The notes under the pieces are model-generated. The model worked only from the letters and a program-made list of their open reading frames with translations. It was not told the DNA's origin and made no database searches. The translations under genes and the position numbers were made by a program. Shown one piece after another: positions 29,165 through 37,772 of a stretch of 56,860 bases of DNA. The stretch covers positions 1 through 56,860 of the forward strand of contig NZ_AKIY01000196.1 in NCBI RefSeq assembly GCF_000282615.1, written 5' to 3'. Every line of letters starts with the position of its first letter. Within the stretch, counting starts at the first letter, position 1. This stretch comes from Bradyrhizobium sp. YR681 (GTDB lineage: Bacteria > Pseudomonadota > Alphaproteobacteria > Rhizobiales > Xanthobacteraceae).

Positions 29165-30793
29165 ATGACCGATGTTGCATTCGACCGCGCGGTAGCCGAT
29201 CCCGCGCCGATCCAGCCGGCCTCGCGGCCAAATCTCGACAAGGGTTTCAACCCGCTGACGATGATCCTGTTCTTCGGCATCCTCGCCGCGGGCCTGCTGT
29301 TCGTCGCCTACAGCATCTATGCCGACATCGATGCAACCGGCACCAAGGTCACGACCTACCTGCCCTACATCCTGCTGTTCGTCGCGCTGCTGATCGCGCT
29401 CGGCTTCGAATTCGTGAACGGCTTCCACGACACCGCCAATGCGGTGGCGACGGTGATCTACACTCATTCGCTGCCGGCCGAAGTCGCCGTGATGTGGTCG
29501 GGCTTCTTCAACTTCCTCGGCGTGCTGCTGTCCTCCGGCGCGGTCGCTTTCGGCATCGTCTCGCTGCTGCCGGTCGAGCTGATCCTCCAGGTCGGTTCCA
29601 GCGCCGGCTTCGCGATGGTGTTCGCGCTGCTGATCGCGGCGATCCTCTGGAATCTCGGCACCTGGTATTTCGGCCTGCCCGCCTCCTCCTCGCACACGCT
29701 GATCGGCTCGATCATCGGCGTCGGCATCGCCAACGCCGTCATGCGCGGCCGCGACGGCACCTCGGGCGTGGACTGGAGCAAGGCCACCGAGATCGGCTAC
29801 GCACTGCTGCTCTCGCCGCTGTTCGGCTTCATCTGCGCCGCCGTGCTGCTGCTGCTGCTCAAGTTCATCGTGCGCAACCCGGCGCTCTATGCCGCCCCCG
29901 AAGGCAACAAGGCGCCGCCGCTGTGGATCCGCGGCCTGCTGATCGCGACCTGCACCGGCGTCAGCTTCGCCCACGGCTCCAATGACGGCCAGAAGGGCAT
30001 GGGCCTGATCATGCTGATCCTGATCGGCACCGTGCCGACCGCCTACGCGCTCAACCGCGCGCTGCCGGAATCGCAGGTCGCCCAGTTCCAGAAGACTTCG
30101 GAGGCCGCCTCCAAGGTGATCGCGGCCAAGGGCGCCGGCCACAGCATCATCGGCGATCCCCGTCCGGCGGTGACGCAGTACATCGCGCTGCACAAGCTCA
30201 ACGAGGGCACCTATCCCTCGCTGGCCGTGCTGGTGAAGGACGTCGGCGACCAGGTTGCCAGATACGGTTCGCTGAACAAGGTGCCGGCGGAAGCCGTCGG
30301 CAACACCCGCAACGACATGTACCTCACCTCGGAAGCGATCCGCTTCCTGATGAAGGACAAGGAGAACGATCTCAGCAAGGACGAGGTCGCGGTGCTCAAC
30401 ACCTACAAGGGCTCGCTCGACGCCGCCACGAAGTTCATCCCGAACTGGGTGAAGATCGCAGTCGCCATCGCGCTCGGCCTCGGCACCATGATCGGCTGGA
30501 AGCGTATCGTCGTCACCGTCGGCGAGAAGATCGGCAAGACCCATCTCACCTACGCACAGGGCGCCTCCGCCGAGTTCGTCGCCGCCGCCACGATCGGCGC
30601 CGCCGACGTGTTCGGCCTGCCGGTCTCGACCACACACGTGCTGTCATCGGGCGTCGCCGGCACCATGGCTGCCAACGGCTCGGGCCTGCAGATGGCGACC
30701 ATCCGCAACCTGCTGATGGCCTGGGTGCTGACGCTGCCCTGCGCGATCGCGCTATCGGCCACGCTGTACGTGATCTTCTCGCGGATTTTCTGA
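29165..30793 (+). CDS. pit: PiT-family inorganic phosphate transporter
   Basis: A 542-residue inner-membrane phosphate (metal-phosphate/H+) importer. The two mirrored PiT signatures are GFEFVNGFHDTANAVATVIYT near residue 80 and GLPVSTTHVLSSGVAGTMAA near 485, with about ten hydrophobic helices. A soluble loop (about 300-430) separates the halves and is longer than in E. coli PitA (about 499 residues in all). The ATG at 29165 follows AAGGGGCG. No phoU-like or DUF47 partner gene adjoins it. A weak Pho box lies upstream and a repeat/terminator follows it. Confidence 0.92.
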   Translation: MTDVAFDRAVADPAPIQPASRPNLDKGFNPLTMILFFGILAAGLLFVAYSIYADIDATGTKVTTYLPYILLFVALLIALGFEFVNGFHDTANAVATVIYTHSLPAEVAVMWSGFFNFLGVLLSSGAVAFGIVSLLPVELILQVGSSAGFAMVFALLIAAILWNLGTWYFGLPASSSHTLIGSIIGVGIANAVMRGRDGTSGVDWSKATEIGYALLLSPLFGFICAAVLLLLLKFIVRNPALYAAPEGNKAPPLWIRGLLIATCTGVSFAHGSNDGQKGMGLIMLILIGTVPTAYALNRALPESQVAQFQKTSEAASKVIAAKGAGHSIIGDPRPAVTQYIALHKLNEGTYPSLAVLVKDVGDQVARYGSLNKVPAEAVGNTRNDMYLTSEAIRFLMKDKENDLSKDEVAVLNTYKGSLDAATKFIPNWVKIAVAIALGLGTMIGWKRIVVTVGEKIGKTHLTYAQGASAEFVAAATIGAADVFGLPVSTTHVLSSGVAGTMAANGSGLQMATIRNLLMAWVLTLPCAIALSATLYVIFSRIF

Positions 30794-30796
30794 AGA

Positions 30797-30947
30797 CCTC
30801 TCCCTCTCCCCGTTCTTACGGGGAGAGGGTTGGGGTGAGGGGCTGCATCCTCGATCACGGTGAGAGACGGACTCGCGGAGAGTCCCCCTCACCCGAATGC
30901 GATCTTCGATCGAATTCGACCTCTCCCCGCAAGCGGGGCGAGGTGAA
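30797..30947. repeat. Composite palindromic repeat (CCTCTCCCCG type)
   Basis: Two hairpins occupy the gap between the convergent transporter and M20 genes. The first is CCCTCTCCCCG / CGGGGAGAGGG at 30802-30829. The second is CCTCTCCCCGC / GCGGGGCGAGG with one mismatch at 30920-30943. GGGGTGAGGGG and CCCCCTCACCC between them are also complementary. A dispersed intergenic repeat that can double as terminator on both strands. Confidence 0.75.
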
Positions 30948-30955
30948 AAGAAGCC

Positions 30956-32128
30956 TCACGACGCCGCGAGAGATTCCTCGACCAGCTTGACCCAGTAGGA
31001 TGTGCCGAACACGATCGCCTCGTCGTTGAAATTGTAGGCGGGGTGATGCAGGCCGGCGCTGTCGCCGTTGCCGCAGAAGATGAAGGCGCCGGGACGGGCT
31101 TCCAGCATGTAGGCGAAATCCTCGCCGCCCATCAGCGGCGGCATCTCGTGCACATTGGCCTCGCCCGCGACCTGCTTTGCGATACGCCGCGCCACCTCGG
31201 TCTCCGCGGCGTGGTTGTTCACGACGGGATAGTTGCGCTGGTAGCGCAGATCGATCTTGGCGCCGGTGATCTGCGCCACGCCCGCCACCACCTCGTGCAC
31301 GCGCTTCTCGACCAGCTTGCGCACCTCCGGCGACAGCGTGCGGATGGTGCCCCGCAGCGTCGCGGTCTGCGGAATGACGTTGCGGGCATTGCCGGCATGG
31401 AATTCGCAAATCGAGATCACCGCCGATTCCAGGGGATCGACGCTGCGCGCGACGATCGATTGCAACGCCGTGATCACCTGCGCGCCGACCAGCACGGAAT
31501 CGATACATTTGTGCGGACGCGCGGCGTGGCCGCCGAGACCCTCGATCATGATGTCGACCTCGTCGGTCGCCGCCATGATCGGGCCCGGCCGGATCGCGAA
31601 CGAGCCGACCGGAATGCCCGGCCCGTTGTGCATGCCATAGACCTGCTCGATGCCGAAGCGCTCCATCAGCCCGTCCTTGACCATGGCCGCGCCGCCGGCG
31701 CCGCCCTCCTCGGCCGGCTGGAAGATCACGATCGCATCGCCGGCAAAATTGCGGGTCTCGGCGAGATAGCGTGCGGCGCCGAGCAGCATCGCGGTGTGAC
31801 CGTCATGGCCGCAGGCGTGCATCTTGCCCGGAGTCTTCGAGGCGTAAGGCAGGTTGGTCTGCTCGTCGACGGGCAGCGCATCCATGTCGGCGCGCATGCC
31901 GATCACCTTGAGCCCCTCGCCGGCCGGCTTGCTGCCCTTGATCACGCCGACCACGCCGGTCTGGCCAAGGCCGGTCACGACCTCGTCGCAGCCGAACTCA
32001 CGCAGACGGTCCGCCACGAATGCTGCGGTGCGATGGACGTCATAGAGCAGTTCGGGATGCTGGTGGATGTCCCGGCGCCAGGCCTGAATATCGGGTTGGA
32101 GGTCGGCGACGCGGTTCACGATGGGCAT
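30956..32128 (-). CDS. M20 family amidohydrolase/aminoacylase
   Basis: A 390-residue zinc/manganese-dependent hydrolase of the hippurate hydrolase/IAA-amino-acid hydrolase type, which cleaves N-acyl amino acids. The metal ligands show in MHACGHDGHTAMLLGAARYL, PAEEGGAGG and the late MGGEDFAYML, with a dimerisation domain in the middle (DIMIEGLGGHAARPH). The length and start (ATG at 32128) are normal. In rhizobia such enzymes can act on indole-acetyl amino acids, but no plant link can be seen here. It is a single gene between convergent and divergent neighbours. Confidence 0.88.
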   Translation of the reverse strand: MPIVNRVADLQPDIQAWRRDIHQHPELLYDVHRTAAFVADRLREFGCDEVVTGLGQTGVVGVIKGSKPAGEGLKVIGMRADMDALPVDEQTNLPYASKTPGKMHACGHDGHTAMLLGAARYLAETRNFAGDAIVIFQPAEEGGAGGAAMVKDGLMERFGIEQVYGMHNGPGIPVGSFAIRPGPIMAATDEVDIMIEGLGGHAARPHKCIDSVLVGAQVITALQSIVARSVDPLESAVISICEFHAGNARNVIPQTATLRGTIRTLSPEVRKLVEKRVHEVVAGVAQITGAKIDLRYQRNYPVVNNHAAETEVARRIAKQVAGEANVHEMPPLMGGEDFAYMLEARPGAFIFCGNGDSAGLHHPAYNFNDEAIVFGTSYWVKLVEESLAAS

Positions 32129-32302
32129 GGAGGGTCTCGAGCTTTGTTGAGAATACAGGACTGTCTACCATGCAAGCACCAGTCCACCTAACTCCCGCGG
32201 ATCGAGGGTAGCCCTGTCCTGTCGGCATAGCCGGGCTTGTCCCAATCCGCCGCGTCTGCCTATTAGGACGGAACGTCAAGTGACCATCCGGGTGGAAGCA
32301 GA

Positions 32303-33922
32303 ATGCCAAGGCGGCTCGAAGGTGAGTTTGACTATATCGTCGTCGGGGCCGGCACGGCCGGCTGCATTCTTGCCAACCGGCTCTCGGCCGATCCCCGGAA
32401 TCGCGTCCTCATCCTCGAGGCCGGTGGCGACGACAACTGGATCTGGTTCCACATTCCGGTCGGCTATCTCTTCGCGATCGGCAATCCGCGCTCGGACTGG
32501 ATGTTCAAGACCGAGGCCGAGCCCGGCTTGAACGGCCGTTCGCTGTCCTATCCGCGTGGCAAGGTGATCGGCGGCTCGTCGGCGATCAACGCGATGATCT
32601 CGATGCGCGGTCAGGCCGCCGATTACGATCACTGGCGCCAGCTCGGGATGACCGGCTGGGGCTATGACGACGTGCTGCCGCTGTTCAAGCGATTGGAGGA
32701 TCACTTCCTCGGCGCAAGCGAGCATCACGGCGCCGGTGGCGGCTGGCGCATCGAGGCGCCGCGGCTGTCCTGGGACGTTCTCGATGCCGTTGGCGACGCC
32801 GCAGAAGAAATGGGCATCAAGCGCATCCCGGATTTCAACACCGGCGACAACGAAGGCACCAGCTATTTCCACGTCAACCAGAAGCGCGGCCGGCGCTGGT
32901 CGTCGGCGCGCGGCTTTCTCAAGCCGGCGCTGAACCGGGCGAACCTGCGGCTCGAGAAGAACGTGCTGGTCGATCGTCTCATCATCGAGCAGGGCCGCGC
33001 CGTCGGCGTGCGCTTCGTCCAGAACGGCGAGATCATCGAGGCGCGCGCGAAACGCGAGGTGATTCTCTCGGCCGGCTCCATCGGCTCGGTGCAGGTGCTG
33101 CATCGCTCCGGCATCGGCCCGGCCGAATGGCTGTCGCCGCTCGGCATCGATATCGTGATGGACAAGCCCGGTGTGGGGCGCAATCTGCAAGACCATCTCC
33201 AGCAGCGCGCGATCTACAAGGTCGAGGGCGTGCGCACGCTGAACGAGACGTACTACAACCTGTTCCGCCGCGGCCTGATGGGACTCGACTACGCGTTCCG
33301 CCGCCGCGGGCCGCTGACGATGGCGCCGTCGCAGCTCGGCATCTTCACACGCTCCGATGCGACGCGCGCCCGCGCCAACATCCAGTTCCACGTGCAGCCG
33401 CTGTCGCTCGACAAGTTCGGCGATCCCCTACACCGCTTCCCCGCCATCACGGTCAGCGCCTGCAATCTCCAGCCGACCTCGCGCGGGACCGTGCGGCTGC
33501 GCACGGCAGCACCCGACGAAAAGCCGATCATCGCGCCGAATTACCTGTCGACCGACGACGACCGCCAGGTCGGCGCCGACGCTATCCGCACCACCCGCCG
33601 CCTGATGCAGCAGAAGGCGCTGGCAAGATATCGCCCGAGCGAATATCTCCCCGGCCCCACCGTCGGCGACGACGATGTCTCGCTCGCCAAGGCCGCCGGC
33701 GATATCGGCACCACCATCTTCCACCCCGTCGGCACCGCGAAGATGGGCGCGGCGAACGATCCGATGGCGGTGGTAGACGAACGGTTGCGCTTCTATGGCC
33801 TCTCCGGTCTTCGCGTCGTCGATGCCTCGATCATGCCGACGATCACCTCGGGCAATACCAATACGCCAACGGCGATGATCGCAGAGAAGGGTGCATCGAT
33901 GATTTTGGAGGATGCGAAGTAG
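32303..33922 (+). CDS. GMC family FAD oxidoreductase
   Basis: A 539-residue glucose-methanol-choline oxidoreductase. The dinucleotide-binding motif VVGAGTAGCILANRL is at about residues 13-27. The GMC signature PRGKVIGGSSAINAMI follows near residue 90, and the C-terminal catalytic part is seen in FHPVGTAKMG and SGNTNTPTAMIAEKGA. It resembles choline/alcohol dehydrogenases, but the substrate is undefined. The alpha/beta hydrolase starts 12 bases later, so the two form an operon, perhaps oxidising and then hydrolysing one metabolite. Confidence 0.88.
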   Translation: MPRRLEGEFDYIVVGAGTAGCILANRLSADPRNRVLILEAGGDDNWIWFHIPVGYLFAIGNPRSDWMFKTEAEPGLNGRSLSYPRGKVIGGSSAINAMISMRGQAADYDHWRQLGMTGWGYDDVLPLFKRLEDHFLGASEHHGAGGGWRIEAPRLSWDVLDAVGDAAEEMGIKRIPDFNTGDNEGTSYFHVNQKRGRRWSSARGFLKPALNRANLRLEKNVLVDRLIIEQGRAVGVRFVQNGEIIEARAKREVILSAGSIGSVQVLHRSGIGPAEWLSPLGIDIVMDKPGVGRNLQDHLQQRAIYKVEGVRTLNETYYNLFRRGLMGLDYAFRRRGPLTMAPSQLGIFTRSDATRARANIQFHVQPLSLDKFGDPLHRFPAITVSACNLQPTSRGTVRLRTAAPDEKPIIAPNYLSTDDDRQVGADAIRTTRRLMQQKALARYRPSEYLPGPTVGDDDVSLAKAAGDIGTTIFHPVGTAKMGAANDPMAVVDERLRFYGLSGLRVVDASIMPTITSGNTNTPTAMIAEKGASMILEDAK

Positions 33923-33934
33923 CATCTCGCCCGC

Positions 33935-34813
33935 ATGATCAGTCAGCGCTTTTCCATCGGCCCGGCCGACGCAGAGATTGCCATGTTGCAGTGGGGCGAG
34001 AGCGGGAAACCGCCCGCGCTGCTCGTGCACGGCACCGGCTTCGTCGCCGACGTCTGGGACGAGGTCGCCCGCGAGCTTGCATCGACCTACACCGTCTATG
34101 CGCTCGACCGCCGCGGTCATGGCGCGAGCCACAAGCCGGGCGCCTATCATTTCCTGGATTTTGCCGAAGATGTCCGCCGGGTGATCGATGCACTCGATCT
34201 GCGCGAGACCTATGGCATCGGACACAGCGCCGGTGCGACCGATCTTCTGCTTGCCGCTAAACTTCGGCCGGGACGTTTCACGCGCCTGTTCGTGATGGAA
34301 CCGACGGTGATGGACCCGCGCGCGGCGCGCTCCGGAGGATTGAACGACGAATCCCTCGCCCGCGTCGAGGGCACGCTACGCCGACGCGCCGAGTTCGAGA
34401 GTGCCGACGCCGTGTTCGGGCGCTACCGCACCGCGCCGACATTTGCGGATTGGACCGAGACCTCGCTCCGCGCCTATGTCCAACACGGCTTCACGGCGCT
34501 CGACGATGGCAGGGTCCGGCTTTGCTGCACGCCCGAGATCGAGTACGCGATGCTGCGTCCGATCTACGAGGCGATGGAGCAGGTTTATATTGGCGATGCG
34601 CGTGGCAATCCTTTCGCCTCGCTCGCCGAGATCGATTGCCCGGTGCGCATAGCGACCGCCGCGAAGTCCGGGCCGATCTACAAGATGATGGCAGCCCGCG
34701 CGGCGTCGCTGATTCCGCGCGTCAGCACGATGGTGTTTGAGAACGCCGGGCACTGTGTGGCGCAGGAAGTGCCCGAGCGCGTGGCGGAGGCCGTGCGAGA
34801 ATTCGCGAAATAG
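33935..34813 (+). CDS. Alpha/beta hydrolase
   Basis: A 292-residue alpha/beta-fold hydrolase. The oxyanion HGTGF motif is near residue 31, the nucleophile elbow is GIGHSAGAT, and a late NAGHCVAQE supplies the catalytic His. The acid residue is probably the Asp in LAEIDCPV. No signal peptide. It follows the GMC gene with a 12-base gap. Ester, lactone or epoxide substrates cannot be told apart from sequence. Confidence 0.82.
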   Translation: MISQRFSIGPADAEIAMLQWGESGKPPALLVHGTGFVADVWDEVARELASTYTVYALDRRGHGASHKPGAYHFLDFAEDVRRVIDALDLRETYGIGHSAGATDLLLAAKLRPGRFTRLFVMEPTVMDPRAARSGGLNDESLARVEGTLRRRAEFESADAVFGRYRTAPTFADWTETSLRAYVQHGFTALDDGRVRLCCTPEIEYAMLRPIYEAMEQVYIGDARGNPFASLAEIDCPVRIATAAKSGPIYKMMAARAASLIPRVSTMVFENAGHCVAQEVPERVAEAVREFAK

Positions 34814-34850
34814 GTCTCGAGCCCCCTCACGAAATCGTCATCGCATCCGG

Positions 34851-34880
34851 GAATAACTCCACCCCTCCCCCAATCACCTC
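34851..34880 (+). promoter_or_regulatory. Possible ECF promoter before the metallophosphoesterase operon
   Basis: GGGAATAACTCC begins about 68 bases before the start at 34918 and resembles the GGAAT/GGGAATAA -35 elements of several ECF sigma groups; a clear -10 partner is not visible. If real, the ECF factor encoded in this same operon could control it. A guess from one half-element only. Confidence 0.25.
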
Positions 34881-34917
34881 CCCGAAGCCCAATTCCGGGC
34901 GAAGTGGAGACGTTGCG

Positions 34918-35862
34918 ATGAGCGGACACGATCACGGGGACGACGGCGTCAACCGCCGCAAGGTGCTGGAATGCATGACCTGGGCCGGCACCGGGGTGCT
35001 CTGGACCATCACGGGCGGCGTGCCGCGCTCGCTCGGCATCATCGATTCAGCGCAAGCGGCGACCGCAGCGGCGCCCGGCATGACCTTCCTCCAGATCAGC
35101 GACAGCCATGTCGGCTTCGACAAGCCGGCCAATCCCAACGCGCTCGGCACGCTGGAGGAGGCCGTCAACAAGATCAACGCGATGCCGGTCAAGCCGTCCT
35201 TCATGATCCACACCGGCGACATCACCCATCTGTCGAAGGCCGCCGAGTTCGACAATGCCGATCGCATCATCTCGCAGAGCAAGCTCGACGTGCATTACGT
35301 CCCCGGCGAGCATGACTTCCTCGACGAGGAGGTGAAGTTCTATCGGGAGCGCTACGGCCGCGGCACCAAGGGCCAGGGCTGGTACTCGTTCGACGCCGGC
35401 GGCGTGCACTTCATCGGCCTCGTCAACGTGGTCGATCTCAAGGCCGGCGGCCTCGGCAATCTCGGCGCCGAGCAGCTCGCCTGGCTCGAGGACGATCTGC
35501 GGGGCAAGTCGAAATCGACGCCGGTCGTGCTGTTCGCCCACATCCCGCTCTGGACCGTCTATCCCGAATGGGGCTGGGGCACCGAGGACGGCGGCCGCGC
35601 GCTCGAATACGTCAAGGGCTTTGGCTCCGTCACCGTGCTGAACGGTCACATCCACCAGGTGATGCAGAAGGTCGAGGGCAACGTCACCTTCCACACCGCG
35701 CGCTCGACCGCCTTCCCGCAGCCGGCGCCGGGCGCCGCCCCCTCACCCGGACCGATGAAGGTCGAGGACGCAAAACTGCGCTCCATGCTCGGCGTTGCCA
35801 GCATCAACTTCAAGCAGAACGAGCAGCGGCTGGCGATCATCGACACGCCGATCCAGGGTTGA
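34918..35862 (+). CDS. Exported metallophosphoesterase
   Basis: A 314-residue calcineurin-like phosphoesterase. A His/Asp-rich start (MSGHDHGDDG) precedes an RR pair and hydrophobic stretch (NRRKVLECMTWAGTGVLW), suggesting Tat export. The metal motifs are all present in order: ISDSHVG, HTGDITH, GEHDF (usually GNHD), FAHIPL and NGHIHQ. The Asn-to-Glu change in the third motif is a variant, not a clear loss. It heads a unit with a copper-protein gene 24 bases on and an ECF sigma/anti-sigma pair. A phosphodiester or phosphomonoester substrate in the periplasm is inferred. Confidence 0.85.
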   Translation: MSGHDHGDDGVNRRKVLECMTWAGTGVLWTITGGVPRSLGIIDSAQAATAAAPGMTFLQISDSHVGFDKPANPNALGTLEEAVNKINAMPVKPSFMIHTGDITHLSKAAEFDNADRIISQSKLDVHYVPGEHDFLDEEVKFYRERYGRGTKGQGWYSFDAGGVHFIGLVNVVDLKAGGLGNLGAEQLAWLEDDLRGKSKSTPVVLFAHIPLWTVYPEWGWGTEDGGRALEYVKGFGSVTVLNGHIHQVMQKVEGNVTFHTARSTAFPQPAPGAAPSPGPMKVEDAKLRSMLGVASINFKQNEQRLAIIDTPIQG

Positions 35863-35886
35863 TCCAGCGCTGAACGGAAGCTGACA

Positions 35887-36225
35887 ATGAAGACTCTCAA
35901 TCGCCGCGACTTCGGCGCCGACCTCGGTCTCGCTCTTGCCGCAGCCATCCTGCTGCCCGCAACAACTGCCCGTGCCGATGACAACATGGACGTGCATATC
36001 GACAATTTCGTCTTCCAGCCGGCCGAGCTCAAGATCAAGGTCGGCACCACCGTGACCTGGACCAACCGGGACGACATCCCCCACACCGTGGTGTCGGCCG
36101 GCAAGTTCAGGTCCAAGACCCTGGACACCGACGACAAGTTCTCGTTCACCTTCACCAATGCGGGCGACTACAAATATTTTTGTTCTCTGCACCCGCACAT
36201 GACGGGGATGATCAAGGTTGAGTAA
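35887..36225 (+). CDS. Plastocyanin-like cupredoxin, exported
   Basis: A 112-residue blue-copper protein. The leader (LNRRDFGADLGLALAAAILL, then ARADD) carries an RR pair and cleavage-like ARA. Copper ligands fit a type 1 site: His in IPHTVV, then Cys, His and Met in YFCSLHPHMTGM. It probably shuttles electrons or binds copper in the periplasm. It follows the metallophosphoesterase gene and precedes the ECF pair. The partner redox enzyme is not evident. Confidence 0.88.
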   Translation: MKTLNRRDFGADLGLALAAAILLPATTARADDNMDVHIDNFVFQPAELKIKVGTTVTWTNRDDIPHTVVSAGKFRSKTLDTDDKFSFTFTNAGDYKYFCSLHPHMTGMIKVE

Positions 36226-36352
36226 CGTCTCCAACCAAGGCATCAACGTCCTGCCCGGCCGGTGGTCCCACGCCGGCCGGGCTCGTGTGCCCTCGGTCAC
36301 ACACGCGGACGACACGACGCGACGCGAAGAACAAGAGGCAAAGCGAGGAGCG

Positions 36353-36901
36353 ATGCCCGTGAGCGACGATTTGCAGAAGGCGCAACGCTTCCGCGAGGCG
36401 GCGTTGCCCTATCTCGACGACGTCTATACGCTCGCGCGCTATTTGCTGCGCGACGCCTCCGATGCCGAAGACGCGGTGCAGGAATGCTATCTGCGCGCAC
36501 TGAAGCACTTCGACAGCTATCGCGGTCCGGCGATGAAGCCATGGCTGTTCGCCATCCTGCGCAACGTCTGCAACGCCGAATATGCACGGCGCGCGCACAG
36601 GCCGAGCGCGATCGAGGATACGCCCGGTGCCGCCGAGCAGACGCCGATCTGGCAGGAGAGCGAAGCTAGTCCTGAAACCGAAGTGCTGCGCAGCCGCGAT
36701 GCCGGCGCCATCCGCAAGCTGATCGACGCGCTCGCCGAGCCGTTCAAGGAAACATTCGTGCTGCGCGAGATCAACAACCTGTCCTATCGTGAAATCGCCG
36801 AGGCCGCCGGCGTGCCCGTCGGCACCGTGATGTCCCGCCTCGCCCGCGCCCGCGCCATGCTGCGCGCGGCCTGGACGGCGGAAGAGGAGCACTCAAGATG
36901 A
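36353..36901 (+). CDS. ECF RNA polymerase sigma factor
   Basis: A 182-residue ECF sigma factor. Region 2 is seen in DVYTLARYLLRDASDAEDAV and KPWLFAILRNVCNAEYAR, and region 4 in LREINNLSYREIAEAAGVPV followed by GTVMSRLARAR. The ATG at 36353 (MPVSDDLQ) follows GCGAGGAGCG; the frame is open upstream but overlaps the cupredoxin gene. It overlaps the anti-sigma start by four bases. It likely controls the exported phosphoesterase/cupredoxin unit, by position only. Confidence 0.88.
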   Translation: MPVSDDLQKAQRFREAALPYLDDVYTLARYLLRDASDAEDAVQECYLRALKHFDSYRGPAMKPWLFAILRNVCNAEYARRAHRPSAIEDTPGAAEQTPIWQESEASPETEVLRSRDAGAIRKLIDALAEPFKETFVLREINNLSYREIAEAAGVPVGTVMSRLARARAMLRAAWTAEEEHSR

Positions 36902-37665
36902 CCTGCGACGAAGCAAGGATCCTGCTTCACGCGCTGCTCGACAACGAGCTCGATGCCGGCCATGCGCGCGAGGTCGAAGCCCACATCGCCGGCTGTCCGG
37001 ACTGCGCCGCCGAGTTCGCCGCACAACGCGAGATGCAGCGCGTGCTCACTGAGACCAATCTGCGCTACACCGCGCCGGCAAGCCTGCGCAACCGGATCGA
37101 GGCCTCGCTGCCGCAGCCACAGCGTCAGCAGCCGACCCGCCGCTCCGTGCTGCGCGGCTTTGCGATGGGCTCGGCGGTCTCCGCGCTCGCCGCCTCCGGC
37201 GTCGTCGCCTTGGTGCTGCGCCAGGACGACCAGCAGCGCATCCTGTCGGAGGTCGTCTCCGCGCATCTGCGCTCGCTCCAGGCCGGCCATCTCATCGACG
37301 TGGTCTCGACCGACCAGCACACGGTCAAACCCTGGTTCAACGGCAAGCTCGACGTCGCCCCGCCCGTGATCGACCTCACCGCGCAAGGCTTCACGCTGGT
37401 CGGCGGCCGGCTCGACTATATCGACGCCCGCGCCATCGGCGCGGTCGTCTACAAGCGAAGGCAGCACGTGATCAACCTTTTCGTGTCGCAGACCTCGAGC
37501 ACCGAGCACCGGCCGCCGAAGACCCAGACCATGCAGGGCTTCAACTGCCGCCGCTGGGGCGAGCGCGGCCTGAACTTCTGGGCCGTCAGCGACATCGGCG
37601 GCGACGAGCTCGCCGAATTCGTCGACAAGTTCGAGGCGGCGATGAAGGCGAATGTGGAGGGGTGA
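36898..37665 (+). CDS. Zinc-finger (ZAS) membrane anti-sigma factor
   Basis: A 255-residue anti-sigma factor. The ZAS motif is complete: H29-x3-C33-x2-C36 in EAHIAGCPDC, within an N-terminal helical bundle that binds the sigma factor. A single membrane helix (about 82-106) puts the C-terminal domain outside; that domain ends in VDKFEAAMK and looks like the common periplasmic tail of such proteins. ZAS proteins often release sigma upon oxidation. It is translationally coupled to the sigma gene. Confidence 0.87.
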   Translation: MTCDEARILLHALLDNELDAGHAREVEAHIAGCPDCAAEFAAQREMQRVLTETNLRYTAPASLRNRIEASLPQPQRQQPTRRSVLRGFAMGSAVSALAASGVVALVLRQDDQQRILSEVVSAHLRSLQAGHLIDVVSTDQHTVKPWFNGKLDVAPPVIDLTAQGFTLVGGRLDYIDARAIGAVVYKRRQHVINLFVSQTSSTEHRPPKTQTMQGFNCRRWGERGLNFWAVSDIGGDELAEFVDKFEAAMKANVEG

Positions 37666-37669
37666 TCGC

Positions 37670-37749
37670 CGTCATTGCGAGCGCAGCGAAGCAATCCTGA
37701 CTGCCTCCGCGGAGGTTTACTGGATTGCTTCGCTGCGCTCGCAATGACG
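37670..37749. repeat. Palindromic REP-like element, perfect 28-bp arms
   Basis: An 80-base element of the same family as 19404-19488. The arms 37670-37697 and 37722-37749 are exact reverse complements over 28 bases. A 12-base palindrome CCTCCGCGGAGG sits in the loop at 37704-37715. It lies between the convergent anti-sigma and hpnO genes and may act as a terminator for both. Confidence 0.9.
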
Positions 37750-37772
37750 ATTGCTGAGATAGATCGGCAAAC

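Noticed and set aside
34078..34240. A possible frameshift in the alpha/beta hydrolase
   Set aside because: The frame is continuous and holds the full catalytic triad in normal order.
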